NCBI RefSeq assembly: GCF_000341145.1
Contig: NZ_ANBE01000035.1
Coordinates: 7,649-71,648, forward strand
Length of the DNA: 64,000 nucleotides
DNA from: Nocardiopsis xinjiangensis YIM 90004
GTDB lineage: Bacteria > Actinomycetota > Actinomycetes > Streptosporangiales > Streptosporangiaceae
Reading direction: 5' to 3'
Below are positions 9,106-18,660 of this stretch, in pieces (position 1 is the first letter of the stretch; the number at the start of each line of letters is the position of its first letter). Position numbers and translations under genes: made by a program. Below the pieces are notes generated by a model that worked only from the letters and a program-made list of their open reading frames with translations, searched no databases and was not told where the DNA came from.

Positions 9106-9918
9106 ATGGCCGTCCACCCTCGGGTGCAGACGCTGGCCCAGACCTTCCTCTTCCACGCCGACCAGGAGGCACCCGGCCTCGTGCGCGGCCTGTACCTGAC
9201 CGGTTCGGTCGCGCTCGGCGATTTCCGTCTCCACACCAGCGACGTCGACTTCGTGGTGGTCACCGACCGCCGCCCCGGTGCCGACGAGGCCGATCGCCTG
9301 CGCCGCGCCCACGTGCGCACGCGCAGCGAGATGCCCCGCCCCCAGTTCAACGGGGTCCACGTCACCTGGGGCGACCTCATCCGCGACCCGGCCGCCTGCG
9401 GCCCCGTCGCCTCGGTGGTCGGGGGGCGTTTCCGGTCCCGCGCCCAGCAGGACGTCAACCCCGTGACCTGGCACGTCCTCGCCGAGCGCGGTGTGACCGT
9501 GCGCGGGCCCCATCCCCTGGAACTCGACGTGTGGGACGAGCCGGAGAGCCTGCGCGCCTGGTCGCTGGGCTCGCTCGACGAGCAGTGGCGGCGCTGGCGT
9601 GAGAAGGCCGGCCGCCTGATCACCCCGCGCGGGCTCGCTGCGCTGGGTTCCCTCGCCCCGTCCTGGAGCGTGCTCAGCGTCAGCCGCCTGCACTTCACGC
9701 TCAGGACCGGCGAGATCACCTCCAAGTCCGGTGCGGGCGCCTACGCTCTGCACGCCTTTCCGCAGAAATGGCAGCGCATCGTCAACGAGTGCCTGCGCGT
9801 GCGCCGCGCCTCCCAGGGGCCGTCCCTGTACGAGAGCGCCCTGGCCCGCCGCAGGGCCGCGCTGGACTACATCGAGATGGTCCTGGACGAGTCCCTGCGC
9901 GGGAAGCTCGCCACCTGA
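9106..9918 (+). CDS. Nucleotidyltransferase (AadA/DUF4111-type fold)
   Basis: A 270-residue nucleotidyltransferase. YLTGSVALGDF followed by TSDVDFVVV is the GS-x(n)-DxD signature of the polymerase-beta-like superfamily; the two Asp bind Mg-ATP. The all-helical C-terminal half, with ALHAFPQKW and an end around DYIEMVLDESL, resembles the DUF4111 domain of AadA-type aminoglycoside adenylyltransferases. It would transfer AMP to a hydroxyl of a small molecule, but the substrate is unproven. ATG 9106 has GGAG five bases upstream. The gene stands alone, before the deformylase. Confidence 0.78.
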   Translation: MAVHPRVQTLAQTFLFHADQEAPGLVRGLYLTGSVALGDFRLHTSDVDFVVVTDRRPGADEADRLRRAHVRTRSEMPRPQFNGVHVTWGDLIRDPAACGPVASVVGGRFRSRAQQDVNPVTWHVLAERGVTVRGPHPLELDVWDEPESLRAWSLGSLDEQWRRWREKAGRLITPRGLAALGSLAPSWSVLSVSRLHFTLRTGEITSKSGAGAYALHAFPQKWQRIVNECLRVRRASQGPSLYESALARRRAALDYIEMVLDESLRGKLAT

Positions 9919-9982
9919 GCCGGTCCGGTCGGCGGGGCAGGGACGCGGATCGCCTGTCTGTGGGGCCGCTTAACCTGTTCTC

Positions 9983-10540
9983 ATGAGCATGCGTCCCATC
10001 GTCCGTTTCGGCGACCCCGTACTCACCAGCCCGACCGCGCCCGTCACCTCGTTCGACCGGCACACCGAGAATCTGGTCCGCGACCTCCTCGACACCGTCG
10101 ATGCCCCGGGGCGTGCCGGTGTGGCCGCCACTCAGATCGGTGTGGGTCTCAGCGCCTTCAGCTACGACGTCGACGGCCGTGTCGGTTACATCATCAACCC
10201 GCGCATCGTGGAGCTCTCCGACGAGCTCCAGGACTGCGACGAGGGCTGCCTGTCCATCCCCAAACTCTGGTACCGCACCAAGCGTGCGCGCCGGGCGGTC
10301 GTCACTGGTGTCGACGTGCGCAACGAGCCCGTCACGGTGGAGGGCACCGACCTCATGGCCCAGTGCCTGCAGCACGAGACCGACCACCTCGACGGCATGC
10401 TCTACATCGACCGGCTGCCGAAGGAGGACCGCAAGCGGGCGCTGCGTGACATCCGCCGTTCCGACTGGTTCCTCTCCGGTGTCCAGGGCACCGAGCCGCA
10501 GCCGGGAACCGCCCTGCCGAGCGCGTTCGGTGGCGCCTGA
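9983..10540 (+). CDS. def: Peptide deformylase
   Basis: Removes the formyl group from the N-terminal Met of nascent proteins. The 185-residue product has all three metal/active-site motifs: GRAGVAATQ (43-51, a variant of GxGLAATQ), EGCLSIP (87-93, metal Cys) and QHETDH (130-135, two metal His and the catalytic Glu). The start ATG at 9983 has a near alternative at 9989. TTAACCT just upstream suggests a short or absent leader. This is probably one of several deformylase paralogues, as the usual fmt partner is not adjacent. Confidence 0.93.
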   Translation: MSMRPIVRFGDPVLTSPTAPVTSFDRHTENLVRDLLDTVDAPGRAGVAATQIGVGLSAFSYDVDGRVGYIINPRIVELSDELQDCDEGCLSIPKLWYRTKRARRAVVTGVDVRNEPVTVEGTDLMAQCLQHETDHLDGMLYIDRLPKEDRKRALRDIRRSDWFLSGVQGTEPQPGTALPSAFGGA

Positions 10541-10787
10541 CCAGGGTGAACCTGTTCACGGTCCTGCCGGTGGGCCGGCCCCGGTGGGCACGGACGGTCC
10601 TCGGCAAAGGGTATGTTCTGGACACATCCCCGCGCAGTCCACAAGCCCGGTGTTCGACGCACCAGGTATGTAACGCCCAGATCTCGTATGGTCTCTTGAG
10701 CACCTCCCGGCTCCGCGGCTCCACCCCTCTTCTGACCCTCCACGGCCGCGGGCGACCGGATGTGTCCAGACCATCCACGGAGCCGAC

Positions 10788-11762
10788 ATGACATCCTCTC
10801 CCCGAAGCTTCGCCCTGCGCACCAAGCGGGGTCTCCTCGTCCTCACCACCCTCAGCGCCGCCCTCCTCGTCGGGCCGGTCGCGGGTGTCGCACACGCCGA
10901 CCCCGACGACGTCGACATCGACGAACTCACCGAGCGCGCAGAGGAACTGGAGGAGTCCTACAACGGCGAACTCCTCCAGTTCAGTGAGATCAAGGACCGT
11001 GTCGAGGAGGCCGAGACCGACCTGGAGGAGATCGAGGAACGCCTCGACTCCTCCCGCGGAACCGTCTCCGAGATCGCGCACGCCCGTTACGTCGACGGGG
11101 CCGTCGACCCGGCGCTGCGTGTGGTCTTCGACAGCGCCCCCGACCGGATGTTCACCGACGCGGCCAACGCCACCTACCTGGGCGAGTCACAGGCCGAGCA
11201 GATCGCCGATCTCATCGACACCCGTGACGAGGCCGAAGAGGTCACCGAGGAGCTCAACACCGAGCTCCAGGACGCCGCCGAACTCGTCGAGGAGCTCGAG
11301 GAACAGAAGGACGACGTCGAGGAGCGCATCGCGGAGCTGGAGGCCGAGGAGGCGGCACAGAACCCCGGCGACGGTGACGGCAGTGTCCCCGACGACGCCC
11401 GCGGTCCCGGCTTCGACGACGTCACCCCGACGATGGCCGGGATCCGCGACGACATCATCGGCCAGTTCAACCAGCCCTACCCCACGGGCTGCTACCGGCC
11501 CAGCGCCGACGACCACGGCGATGGCCGCGCCTGCGACTTCATGATGAGCGCCAACGGTGCCATGCCCTCGGAGGAGAACCGTCAGCTCGGCTCACAGATC
11601 GCCCAGTACGCGATCGACAACGCGGACCGGTTGGGCATCGACTACATCATCTGGGAACAGCAGATCTGGCACACCGGTAGCCGGCAGTGGAGTGGTATGG
11701 AGGACCGCGGCGGCCTGACGCAGAACCACTTCGACCACGTGCACGTGTCGTCGCTGACCTGA
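10788..11762 (+). CDS. Secreted coiled-coil protein with VldE/ARB_07466-type C-terminal domain
   Basis: A 324-residue exported protein. An Arg/Lys-containing start and hydrophobic stretch (LLVLTTLSAALLVGPVAGVA) ending AHA form a signal peptide. Residues about 40-190 are an acidic heptad-rich coiled coil (ELTERAEELEESY, EELEEQKDDVEERIAELEAEE) like the N-terminal region of RipA/NlpC-type cell-wall hydrolases. After a short linker, the C-terminal domain contains GCYRPS, GRACDFM and NHFDHVHVS, a pattern shared with M15-like/VldE C-terminal domains whose His residues could hold zinc. A role in cell-wall remodelling is inferred. ATG 10788 has GGAG five bases upstream. Confidence 0.78.
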   Translation: MTSSPRSFALRTKRGLLVLTTLSAALLVGPVAGVAHADPDDVDIDELTERAEELEESYNGELLQFSEIKDRVEEAETDLEEIEERLDSSRGTVSEIAHARYVDGAVDPALRVVFDSAPDRMFTDAANATYLGESQAEQIADLIDTRDEAEEVTEELNTELQDAAELVEELEEQKDDVEERIAELEAEEAAQNPGDGDGSVPDDARGPGFDDVTPTMAGIRDDIIGQFNQPYPTGCYRPSADDHGDGRACDFMMSANGAMPSEENRQLGSQIAQYAIDNADRLGIDYIIWEQQIWHTGSRQWSGMEDRGGLTQNHFDHVHVSSLT

Positions 11763-11828
11763 GGCCCGCGCGGGGACCGGCGGAACCCCCGGAGGTCCGC
11801 CCCGTCGGTCCGAGGCCCGCGGGAGCAG

Positions 11829-13121
11829 TCAGCGGTGCACGGTCCCGGGCGGCCTCCGTGTCCCCGTGCGCAGGGTCAGGGGTACCAGGGCGAGCAGAGC
11901 GACGGCGGTGAAGGCGAACGCGGGCCCGTAGCCGAGCAGTTGGATGAGCAGGCCCAGACCCATGGCGCCCGCCCCGGTGCCGGCGTCGTAACCGATGTTC
12001 CACACCGCGCTGGCCCGCCCCTGCCCGGAGGGACCGGCGCGGTCGAGCATGATCGTCACGGTGTCGTTCTGCACCGAGCCGAAGCCGAGCCCGAACAATG
12101 CGGCCCCGCCCAGGATCAACGCCGCCGTGGCGGGGCCGGGCTGTCCGGTACCCACGTCGGACCACATGGCGGCGGTCACCAACCCCATGCCGAGCGCGCC
12201 CGACACCATCGCGGGCATGAGCAGGACCGTGCGTCCGTACTGGTCGTACAGGGCGCCGGCGGTCCAGCGGCCCACGACCACACACAGCGCGTACACCGCC
12301 AGCGCGGCGCTCACGAGCCAGGCGGCCTGCTCGAAGGGGATCGCGAGGAAGGTCACGATGCTGCTCGCGGAGATCGCGACCAGCAGCATCATGAGCAAGG
12401 GGGAGGCCAGCGCCGCCCACAGTCTCAGGCCCCGGGGATCATCGGCGCGGGAGGCGGGGGTCCCGGTCGTGGGGGCCGAACGCAGCGCCGGACGGTTGCG
12501 CCCGCCGTCGGCGAACCAGATCCCCGAGGCCAGGACCGCGGCGACCGCGCCGGTCACGCCGGTCACCCAGAAGACGGGACCGAACCCGACCGCGAGCGCC
12601 ACGGCCACGCCTCCGGGCAGGATCACCACCTGCGGCAGCCCGACCGCGAGCCCGTAGAGGCCGGTGGCCCGACCGACCTGGGCGCGCGGGACCAGTCGCG
12701 CCGCCAGCGCCGTACCCGCGACCGTGACCATGCCGAAGCCGATGCCGCGCACCGCGGAGACGGTGATGAGCGGGCCGAGTTCGGTGGTGGCGGCGAACAG
12801 GGGTGTGGGCAGCCCCAGGATGAGCGATCCGACGGGGAAGGCCCAGCGGTAGGCGCCGCGGTCCAGGAGCCAGGGCATGCCGAGCTGGGTGAGGACCGTG
12901 GTGAGCATGAACACAGCGGTGGTGGTGCCGGCCCCGAACTCACCGGCCCCGCCCCGGGTGGCCCACAACGGCACCAGCGGCAGGACGGCGGCGAACCCGC
13001 ACAGTCCGATGGCGGTGGCGGCGATGAGCAGGGCGAACCCGCGCCCGCGCAGTCCGGGGAGCTGGGTGGGCCCGGGGACGAATCCGGTGGAGCCGGACGA
13101 AGAAGGGCGGGGTCGGATCAT
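11829..13121 (-). CDS. MFS transporter
   Basis: A 430-residue major facilitator with about twelve hydrophobic segments and a central hydrophilic loop (DGGRNRPALRSAPTTGTPASR, about 205-230). An Arg-rich loop with YDQYGRTVLL sits at the usual position after the eighth segment. It is probably a proton-driven drug or metabolite exporter; the substrate is unknown. It starts at ATG 13121 with AAAGGAAGG immediately before. It converges with the secreted coiled-coil gene and is followed (upstream on this strand) by a hydrolase gene with 137 bases between. Confidence 0.85.
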   Translation of the reverse strand: MIRPRPSSSGSTGFVPGPTQLPGLRGRGFALLIAATAIGLCGFAAVLPLVPLWATRGGAGEFGAGTTTAVFMLTTVLTQLGMPWLLDRGAYRWAFPVGSLILGLPTPLFAATTELGPLITVSAVRGIGFGMVTVAGTALAARLVPRAQVGRATGLYGLAVGLPQVVILPGGVAVALAVGFGPVFWVTGVTGAVAAVLASGIWFADGGRNRPALRSAPTTGTPASRADDPRGLRLWAALASPLLMMLLVAISASSIVTFLAIPFEQAAWLVSAALAVYALCVVVGRWTAGALYDQYGRTVLLMPAMVSGALGMGLVTAAMWSDVGTGQPGPATAALILGGAALFGLGFGSVQNDTVTIMLDRAGPSGQGRASAVWNIGYDAGTGAGAMGLGLLIQLLGYGPAFAFTAVALLALVPLTLRTGTRRPPGTVHR

Positions 13122-13258
13122 CCTTCCTTTCTAGTCGAGCCCTTCAGAGCTGTCCATGCGGGCCCTGATGGGGGTCCCGACCGGTCCGGTACGTGTGTGC
13201 GGATACTCGCCGGGATCGGCGGTCCCGCTCCGCGCGGACCCGCTCGGCCCTTCCCGGC

Positions 13259-14059
13259 TCAGCCCTCCGAGATCCTCCGCAGCCGTTCGGTGATCCAGTC
13301 CCGCATGCGCTCGGCGAGCCGGGCCTCGACCGCACGCTCGGCGTGGCCCATGCCCGGAATGATCCACAGGTCCTTGGGGTCCCGTGCCGCAGCGTGGATG
13401 GCGGTGGCGTGTGAGGTGGGGAAGTACGTGTCGGCGTCGCCGTGCACCACCAGCAGCGGCGTGGGGGAGATCTCCCCGGCGATCTCGCGCGGCTCGGCCG
13501 GGCGGGGACTCCACTTGCGGTCGATGACACGCACCTTGCGGAAGGTACGCAGGAAGAAACGCCCCGCGCGCTTACCGATACCCACGTGCAGAAGGCGCAT
13601 CGAGCGGGTCCCTCGGTAGAACCAACGGCTCGGGCCGCTGACCGCCACGACCGCGTCCACGCCGCCGAAGATCGCCGCGTGCCGGATCGCGACCGCCGCG
13701 CCCATGGAGAAGCCGACCGTGACCACACGTTCGTAGCCCAGCTCCCGGAGGCGCACCAGCACCGCCTCCATGTCGTGGATCTCGGAGTTGCCCACGGTGC
13801 TTCGTCCCTCGGAGCCGTGATGGCCACGGAAATCGAAGGTCATGACGTCGCCGATCGCGTACATCGTCTCGGCGATCGTGCGCGTGTGCGGGTTGCGGTG
13901 GGTACCGGTGAAACCGTTGGCGAGGACCACGGCCGTCGTCCGGGCCTCGGCACCGCGCAGAAGGACTGCGTCGATCCCGACCCCGTCGGAGGTGGTCAGC
14001 CAGTAGCGGTGTTCGCCGTCCCGTAGTGATTGCTCAAGCGCATCGGACACGCTCTCCAT
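13259..14059 (-). CDS. Alpha/beta hydrolase
   Basis: A serine hydrolase of the alpha/beta fold, about 266 residues. It shows an oxyanion-region ANGFTGT, DFRGHHGS, the nucleophile elbow VGFSMGAA (GxSxG), an acid in VHGDADTYFP and the catalytic His in GMGHAER. No lid domain is obvious, so a small ester or acyl substrate is likely. The start is not settled: ATG 14059 is used, while GTG 14086 and GTG 14050 are also in frame and none has a strong ribosome binding site. It lies downstream of kdpE on the same strand but across a 157-base gap. Confidence 0.83.
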   Translation of the reverse strand: MESVSDALEQSLRDGEHRYWLTTSDGVGIDAVLLRGAEARTTAVVLANGFTGTHRNPHTRTIAETMYAIGDVMTFDFRGHHGSEGRSTVGNSEIHDMEAVLVRLRELGYERVVTVGFSMGAAVAIRHAAIFGGVDAVVAVSGPSRWFYRGTRSMRLLHVGIGKRAGRFFLRTFRKVRVIDRKWSPRPAEPREIAGEISPTPLLVVHGDADTYFPTSHATAIHAAARDPKDLWIIPGMGHAERAVEARLAERMRDWITERLRRISEG

Positions 14060-14216
14060 CCTGCCCCACGAGCCGGACCGGAGCACTCTTCGACCCCACG
14101 GGAGTGCGGGATGCCACTGTCAGATCTCGGTCCCGACCGGCCACGGATCCTTCACCCCGGAGTTCGCACCCGGGCCAGGGCCGATGGCGCAGGTTCCCTG
14201 TGGTGCCTGCGCCCCG

Positions 14217-14894
14217 TCAGAGGTCGGTCTCGAACCGGTACCCGCGGCCCGCCTCGGTGATGAGGAATCGCGGATGGGCGGGATCGGGCTCCAGCTTCCG
14301 CCGCAACTGCGCCATGTACACCCGCAGGTAATTGGTCTCACTCCGGTACGCCGGGCCCCACACCTCCTGCAACAACCGGCGCTGGCTCACCAGATGCCCC
14401 GGGTGCTGCGTCAGGATCTCCAGGATGTGCCACTCGGTCGGTGTCAGCCGCACCTCTTCGCCACCGATCGACACACACTTGGCGCTCAGGTCCACCGTGA
14501 ACGCCGACGTCGACACCTCCGGTGCGGCCTCCTCCGACGCCGACCGCCGCTCGGCCGCCCGCATCCGCGCGAGCAGCTCATCCATCCCGAACGGTTTGGT
14601 GACGTAGTCGTCCGCACCCGAGTCCAGGCACCGAACCTTCTCCCCGGCCGAATGCCGCGCCGACAGCACGATGATCGGGACCCGGGTCCACCCGCGCAGG
14701 CGCCGGATCACTTCCAGCCCCTCCATGTCCGGCAGCCCCAGGTCCAACAGGACCAGGTCCGGGCGGTTCTGCGTCGCCAGGCGCAGTGCGACAGCACCAC
14801 CCTCGGCAGTGTCGACCTCGTGCCCGCGCGCCCGCAGGTTGATCCGCATCGCCCGGATGATCTGCACGTCGTCGTCAACGACCAGGACCCGCAC
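14217..14894 (-). CDS. kdpE: KdpE-type OmpR-family response regulator
   Basis: A 225-residue two-component regulator. The receiver domain has the acidic pair in VVDDD, the phosphoacceptor in LLDLGLPDMEG, and the Lys of YVTKPF. The C-terminal winged helix contains LTPTEWHILEIL and NYLRVYMAQLRRKLEPDP, the KdpE signature stretch. It is expected to be phosphorylated by the adjacent KdpD and to control potassium uptake genes. The GTG start at 14894 follows GGGGGAA and overlaps the last 20 bases of kdpD, indicating translational coupling. No kdpFABC operon is next to it. Confidence 0.9.
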   Translation of the reverse strand: MRVLVVDDDVQIIRAMRINLRARGHEVDTAEGGAVALRLATQNRPDLVLLDLGLPDMEGLEVIRRLRGWTRVPIIVLSARHSAGEKVRCLDSGADDYVTKPFGMDELLARMRAAERRSASEEAAPEVSTSAFTVDLSAKCVSIGGEEVRLTPTEWHILEILTQHPGHLVSQRRLLQEVWGPAYRSETNYLRVYMAQLRRKLEPDPAHPRFLITEAGRGYRFETDL

Positions 14895-17412
14895 CGGTTC
14901 CCCCTTCGTCCTCCGGTTCCACCGCACGCAGCGTGAACACCATGGTCAGTCCGCCACCCGGGGTGTCCTCCGGGGTGAGCCCGCCCTGCATCGTCTCCAC
15001 GAAACCGCGTGCGACCGCCAGGCCCAACCCGACGCCCGTTCCCTGCGGGGCGTCACCGAGGCGTTGGAAGGCCTCGAACATACGTTGTTTGCCCTCGTCC
15101 GACACACCGGGACCGCGGTCGACCACGCGCAGTTGTACCTCGTTGCCGTGCGCACTGGCGTTGACCAGGACCGGGATCGACGGATCCGGGTTGTGCCGCG
15201 CCGCGTTGCTCACGACGTTGGCCACCGCGCGTTCCAGCAGACCCGCGTCGGCGTGCACACGCGGTAGGTCGTCGGGCACGTCCACCCGTACTGCCCCGCG
15301 GGGGAGCCCCGAGAGTGTGGCGGGCACGACTTCCTCCAGCCCCACCGCGCGCAGTTTCGGACGCACGCTGTCGGTGTGCACCCGGCTCATGTCCAGCAGG
15401 TTGTCGATGAGCTGGTTGAGGCGGTCCGTGGACTCCTCCGCGGTCTCCAACAGGTCGTCGCGGTCCTGGGGCGTGAGCTCGATGTCGGTGGCGCGCAGAC
15501 TCGACAGGCTCGCCTTGATGGAGGTCAGCGGGGTCCGCAGGTCGTGCGAGACCGCCGCCAGCAGCGCAGTGCGGATCCGGTTGCCGGCCGCTTGCCCACG
15601 CGCCTCGGCCGCGTCCCACTCCAACCGCTGCTGCTCCAGAGCGATGGCGATGTGCGCGGCGAAGGCCCACAGCACACCCCGGTCCGCAGCCGGCAGCACG
15701 CGCCCCCTCAGAGCCAGGCTCAACCCGTCGTTGATCGTGACCAGGACGTCGGCGTCCTCCTCGGACTCGCACACCGGCGCCCCGACACTGTTGGCCACAC
15801 GCCAGCCGCCACCGTCCACACGTTCCAACAACGCCGCCGACCGTTGCCCGAAGGTCTCGGTGATACGCCGCAGCAGCGCAGGCAGGGGCTCGTTGCCCGC
15901 CAGCACACTCCCGGCCAGCAGGGAGACGGCGTCGGCCTCCGCGCGTCCCCGGGCGGCCTGCGCAGCCCGGCGCGCCGCGACTTCCACCACGAGCGCCACC
16001 AACGTGCCCACCAGAGTGAAGGCCGCCAACGCCAACAGGTTGTCCACCGAGATCGAGGGACGCCCGTGCAGGGGTGAGAGCAGCACCGTCAGCAGGAGCG
16101 CGCTCCACAGCGCGGACACCAGGGCCGGACGCAGGCCGCCCACCGCGGCCGTGGCCACCGTGATGAACAACAGCAGCAGCGACTCCGAGGCCGGACCGAT
16201 GTTGTCGAATGCCGGCAGCGCAAGCGTCAACGACAGCAGGGGCGGTGCCAACAGAGCCAGGCTCCACCCGACGACCCGGCGGTGTTCACCCAGGCCGCGC
16301 CCGGGCTGCGACAAGGGCCAGCGCCCGCTGCCGACCTCCTCGTGGGTGACGATGTGCACGTCGATGTCGCCGGAGTCGCGGGCCACCATCGCGCCCACCC
16401 CCGGACCCAGCACGTACTGCCAGGTCGGGCGGCGTGAGGAGCCCAGCACGATCTGGGTGGCGTGCACCCCGCGGGCGAACTCCAACAACGCCGTGGGCAC
16501 GTCGCTCCCCACGACCTGGTGGTAGGTGCCACCGAGTTCGGCCAGCAGACGCCGCTGCCGCAACATGTCGTCGGTGGGTGTCCCCGTCAGCCCGTTGGGT
16601 GGAACCACGTGCACAGCCAACAGGTGGCTGGGGTGGGGGCCGCCGCCGCGCGAGCGTGCCGCGACCCGGGCCGCACGGCGGATCAGCGTCTCACCCTCCG
16701 GGCCCCCGGTCAGCGCCACCACCACACGCTCGCGGGCCTCCCACGTCACACTGATCTCGTGTTCGCCCCTGTACCGGGCCAGGCCCTCCTCGACCCGGTC
16801 GGCGGTCCACAGCAGGGCCAGCTCGCGCAGCGCCGCCAGGTTGCCCTCCCGGTAGTAGTCGGACAACGCGGCGTCCAGGCGCTCGGGCGGGAGCAGGTCC
16901 CCCTGGGCGATGCGCCTGCGCAGCTCCTGCGGGGAGGCGTCGACCAGTTCGACCTCGCTGGCGCCGCGCACCAACTGGTCGGGGACGGTCTGTTCGGGGC
17001 GGGACCCGGTGATCTCCTCCACCACGTCGTTGAGGGATTCCAAGTGCTCGATACCGACCGTGGTGACCACGTCGATGCCGGCTGACCGGATGTCCTCCAC
17101 GTCCTGCCAACGGGTGCTGTTGCGCGCTCCGGGCGGGTTGGTGCGGTGCAGCTCGTCCACGACGACCAGGTCCGGGACGCGCGCGATCACCGCGATCACG
17201 TCCATCGACCCGGACTCGTGCAGGGGCATCGTGCTCAGCCCCTCCAGGAGCGCACCGGTGTGCCGCCGTCCGTGTGTGACCGCGGCGCCGACGAGTACCT
17301 CGGCGCCGTACGCGGCCCTTCGGTGTGCCTCGGTGAGTGCGCTGTAGGTGGTGCCGACGCCGGGCGCGTATCCCAGGTAGATGCGGAGTTTTCCTCGTGC
17401 CACGGCATCCAT
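14875..17412 (-). CDS. kdpD: KdpD-type sensor histidine kinase with altered Walker A
   Basis: An 845-residue membrane sensor kinase. The order is: N-terminal KdpD domain (about 1-215) with WQDVEDI and HLESLNDVV; a universal-stress-like domain (about 230-355); four membrane segments (about 385-480); a GAF-like region; then HisKA with AVSHDLRTPL (phosphorylated His) and HATPase with NVVSNAARH, DRGPG and GTGVGLGL. The N-terminal P-loop reads GVGTT where KdpD proteins normally have GVGKT, so Thr21 replaces the nucleotide-binding Lys. The start is ATG 17412, with a poor ribosome binding site; GTG 17403 is possible. It is coupled to kdpE and divergent from the Pro-rich membrane protein. Confidence 0.92.
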   Translation of the reverse strand: MDAVARGKLRIYLGYAPGVGTTYSALTEAHRRAAYGAEVLVGAAVTHGRRHTGALLEGLSTMPLHESGSMDVIAVIARVPDLVVVDELHRTNPPGARNSTRWQDVEDIRSAGIDVVTTVGIEHLESLNDVVEEITGSRPEQTVPDQLVRGASEVELVDASPQELRRRIAQGDLLPPERLDAALSDYYREGNLAALRELALLWTADRVEEGLARYRGEHEISVTWEARERVVVALTGGPEGETLIRRAARVAARSRGGGPHPSHLLAVHVVPPNGLTGTPTDDMLRQRRLLAELGGTYHQVVGSDVPTALLEFARGVHATQIVLGSSRRPTWQYVLGPGVGAMVARDSGDIDVHIVTHEEVGSGRWPLSQPGRGLGEHRRVVGWSLALLAPPLLSLTLALPAFDNIGPASESLLLLFITVATAAVGGLRPALVSALWSALLLTVLLSPLHGRPSISVDNLLALAAFTLVGTLVALVVEVAARRAAQAARGRAEADAVSLLAGSVLAGNEPLPALLRRITETFGQRSAALLERVDGGGWRVANSVGAPVCESEEDADVLVTINDGLSLALRGRVLPAADRGVLWAFAAHIAIALEQQRLEWDAAEARGQAAGNRIRTALLAAVSHDLRTPLTSIKASLSSLRATDIELTPQDRDDLLETAEESTDRLNQLIDNLLDMSRVHTDSVRPKLRAVGLEEVVPATLSGLPRGAVRVDVPDDLPRVHADAGLLERAVANVVSNAARHNPDPSIPVLVNASAHGNEVQLRVVDRGPGVSDEGKQRMFEAFQRLGDAPQGTGVGLGLAVARGFVETMQGGLTPEDTPGGGLTMVFTLRAVEPEDEGGTGAGPGR

Positions 17413-17673
17413 TGTCAGGGCGGTGGGAAGCGCGCGGAACGTTCTCCGATACGATCCGCCCGGTCCCTCGGAACCGGTCGGCCGCCCCTCCGGGCCTCGC
17501 TGTCCGTGTGCAGCACCACGCGTCTTCCTCGGCAACTTCGGCCGATTTCGGCCATCCCACGTGAGGCGGCGGTTCCCCGGGCTCCGCCGTGAGAAGCTCT
17601 CGGTCCCGGCCCGCCCGGTCGAGGCAGCAGCACTGTAACGCCCCCCACGATGTGTATCGGGAGTACCCCACCC

Positions 17674-18651
17674 ATGTCGGCTCCGCCCCCTCAGGGCCCC
17701 TACGGTCCGAACCAGGGTCCCCACGGTCCCCAACAGCCCGGCCCCTACCCCGGCCGGCCCCAGGGTGGGCCGCCGCAAGGCCCCCCTCCCGGGTACGGGC
17801 AACAGCCCCCGCAGGGCCCACCTCCCGGTTACGGGCAACAGGGTCCGCCCCCGGGATACGGACAGCAGCCCCCGCAGGGACCCCCACCCGGTGGCCCCTA
17901 CGGTGGTGCCCCGCAGGGCCCGCCCCCGCCCGGGTACGGGCAACAGCCGCCGCCTCCGGGCGGTACCGGCGGTTCCGGCGGCCGCAAGGGCCTGATCATC
18001 GGCGGCGCGGTCGGCGGTGTCGTGATCCTGATCGGCGCGCTCGTCGGTGTCGCCGTGTTCTTCGGGTCGACGACCTACGGGACCTTGGCCGAGGACCAGT
18101 GCGACTCGATCCTGTCCCAGGAGGATTTCGAGTCCTTCGGTGACGGCGAGAGCGTCCAGATCGACGGTGAGTACGAGGAGGGCGGCGGTACCGACGGCTC
18201 GCACACGCTGGAGTGCTCGGTCGGTTACGGTTCGGTGGAGAACTACGAGCACGCTGTGCAGGTCTTCGTCGAGATCTACGAACCCGGTTCCACGGGTTTC
18301 GATGACTCGATCGAGGACATGTCCGAAGAGCTGCAGGATCTGGAGTCGGAACTGGAGCCCGGTGAGCTGGGCCGGCCGTCCGGCGACAGCGACATGATCG
18401 ACACCCCGGGCGAGGCCATGTGGGAGTACAGCTCCCTGGGTGACGAAGGTGCGGTCATGGCGATGCCCAGCTCGGAGGAGTACATGCCGGACATGTCCAC
18501 TGTCTTTTTCCGTGAGGAGAACGCTTTCTTCGTGATTTTCGCAGGGCGGCCGGCTTCCGGTTCCTTCGAGCCGGATACGGGGATCGCTGACCTCGAGGCC
18601 CTCGGGGGCCAGGTCCGCAGCTCTGTCCAGGACGTCAACGAGGCGCCGTAG
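17674..18651 (+). CDS. Pro/Gly/Gln-rich single-pass membrane protein
   Basis: A 325-residue protein of unknown function. Residues 1-105 are repeats of P-P-P-G-Y-G-Q-Q and P-Q-G-P type. A single membrane segment follows (GLIIGGAVGGVVILIGALVG, about 112-133), and then an acidic extracytoplasmic domain of about 190 residues containing two Cys (EDQCDS, LECSVG) that could form a disulfide. This N-terminal design is shared with the WD40 protein at 47984. ATG 17674 starts MSAPPPQGPYG; GGGAG lies about ten bases upstream. An in-frame ATG at 17650 is less likely. The gene is divergent from kdpD. Confidence 0.75.
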   Translation: MSAPPPQGPYGPNQGPHGPQQPGPYPGRPQGGPPQGPPPGYGQQPPQGPPPGYGQQGPPPGYGQQPPQGPPPGGPYGGAPQGPPPPGYGQQPPPPGGTGGSGGRKGLIIGGAVGGVVILIGALVGVAVFFGSTTYGTLAEDQCDSILSQEDFESFGDGESVQIDGEYEEGGGTDGSHTLECSVGYGSVENYEHAVQVFVEIYEPGSTGFDDSIEDMSEELQDLESELEPGELGRPSGDSDMIDTPGEAMWEYSSLGDEGAVMAMPSSEEYMPDMSTVFFREENAFFVIFAGRPASGSFEPDTGIADLEALGGQVRSSVQDVNEAP

Positions 18652-18660
18652 GAGCTCGGA

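Noticed and set aside
10541-10787. A ydaO-type (c-di-AMP) riboswitch before the secreted coiled-coil/VldE-type gene
   Set aside because: Such riboswitches often precede actinomycete cell-wall hydrolase genes, but I could not find the conserved core or GGGGAACC-type segment here.
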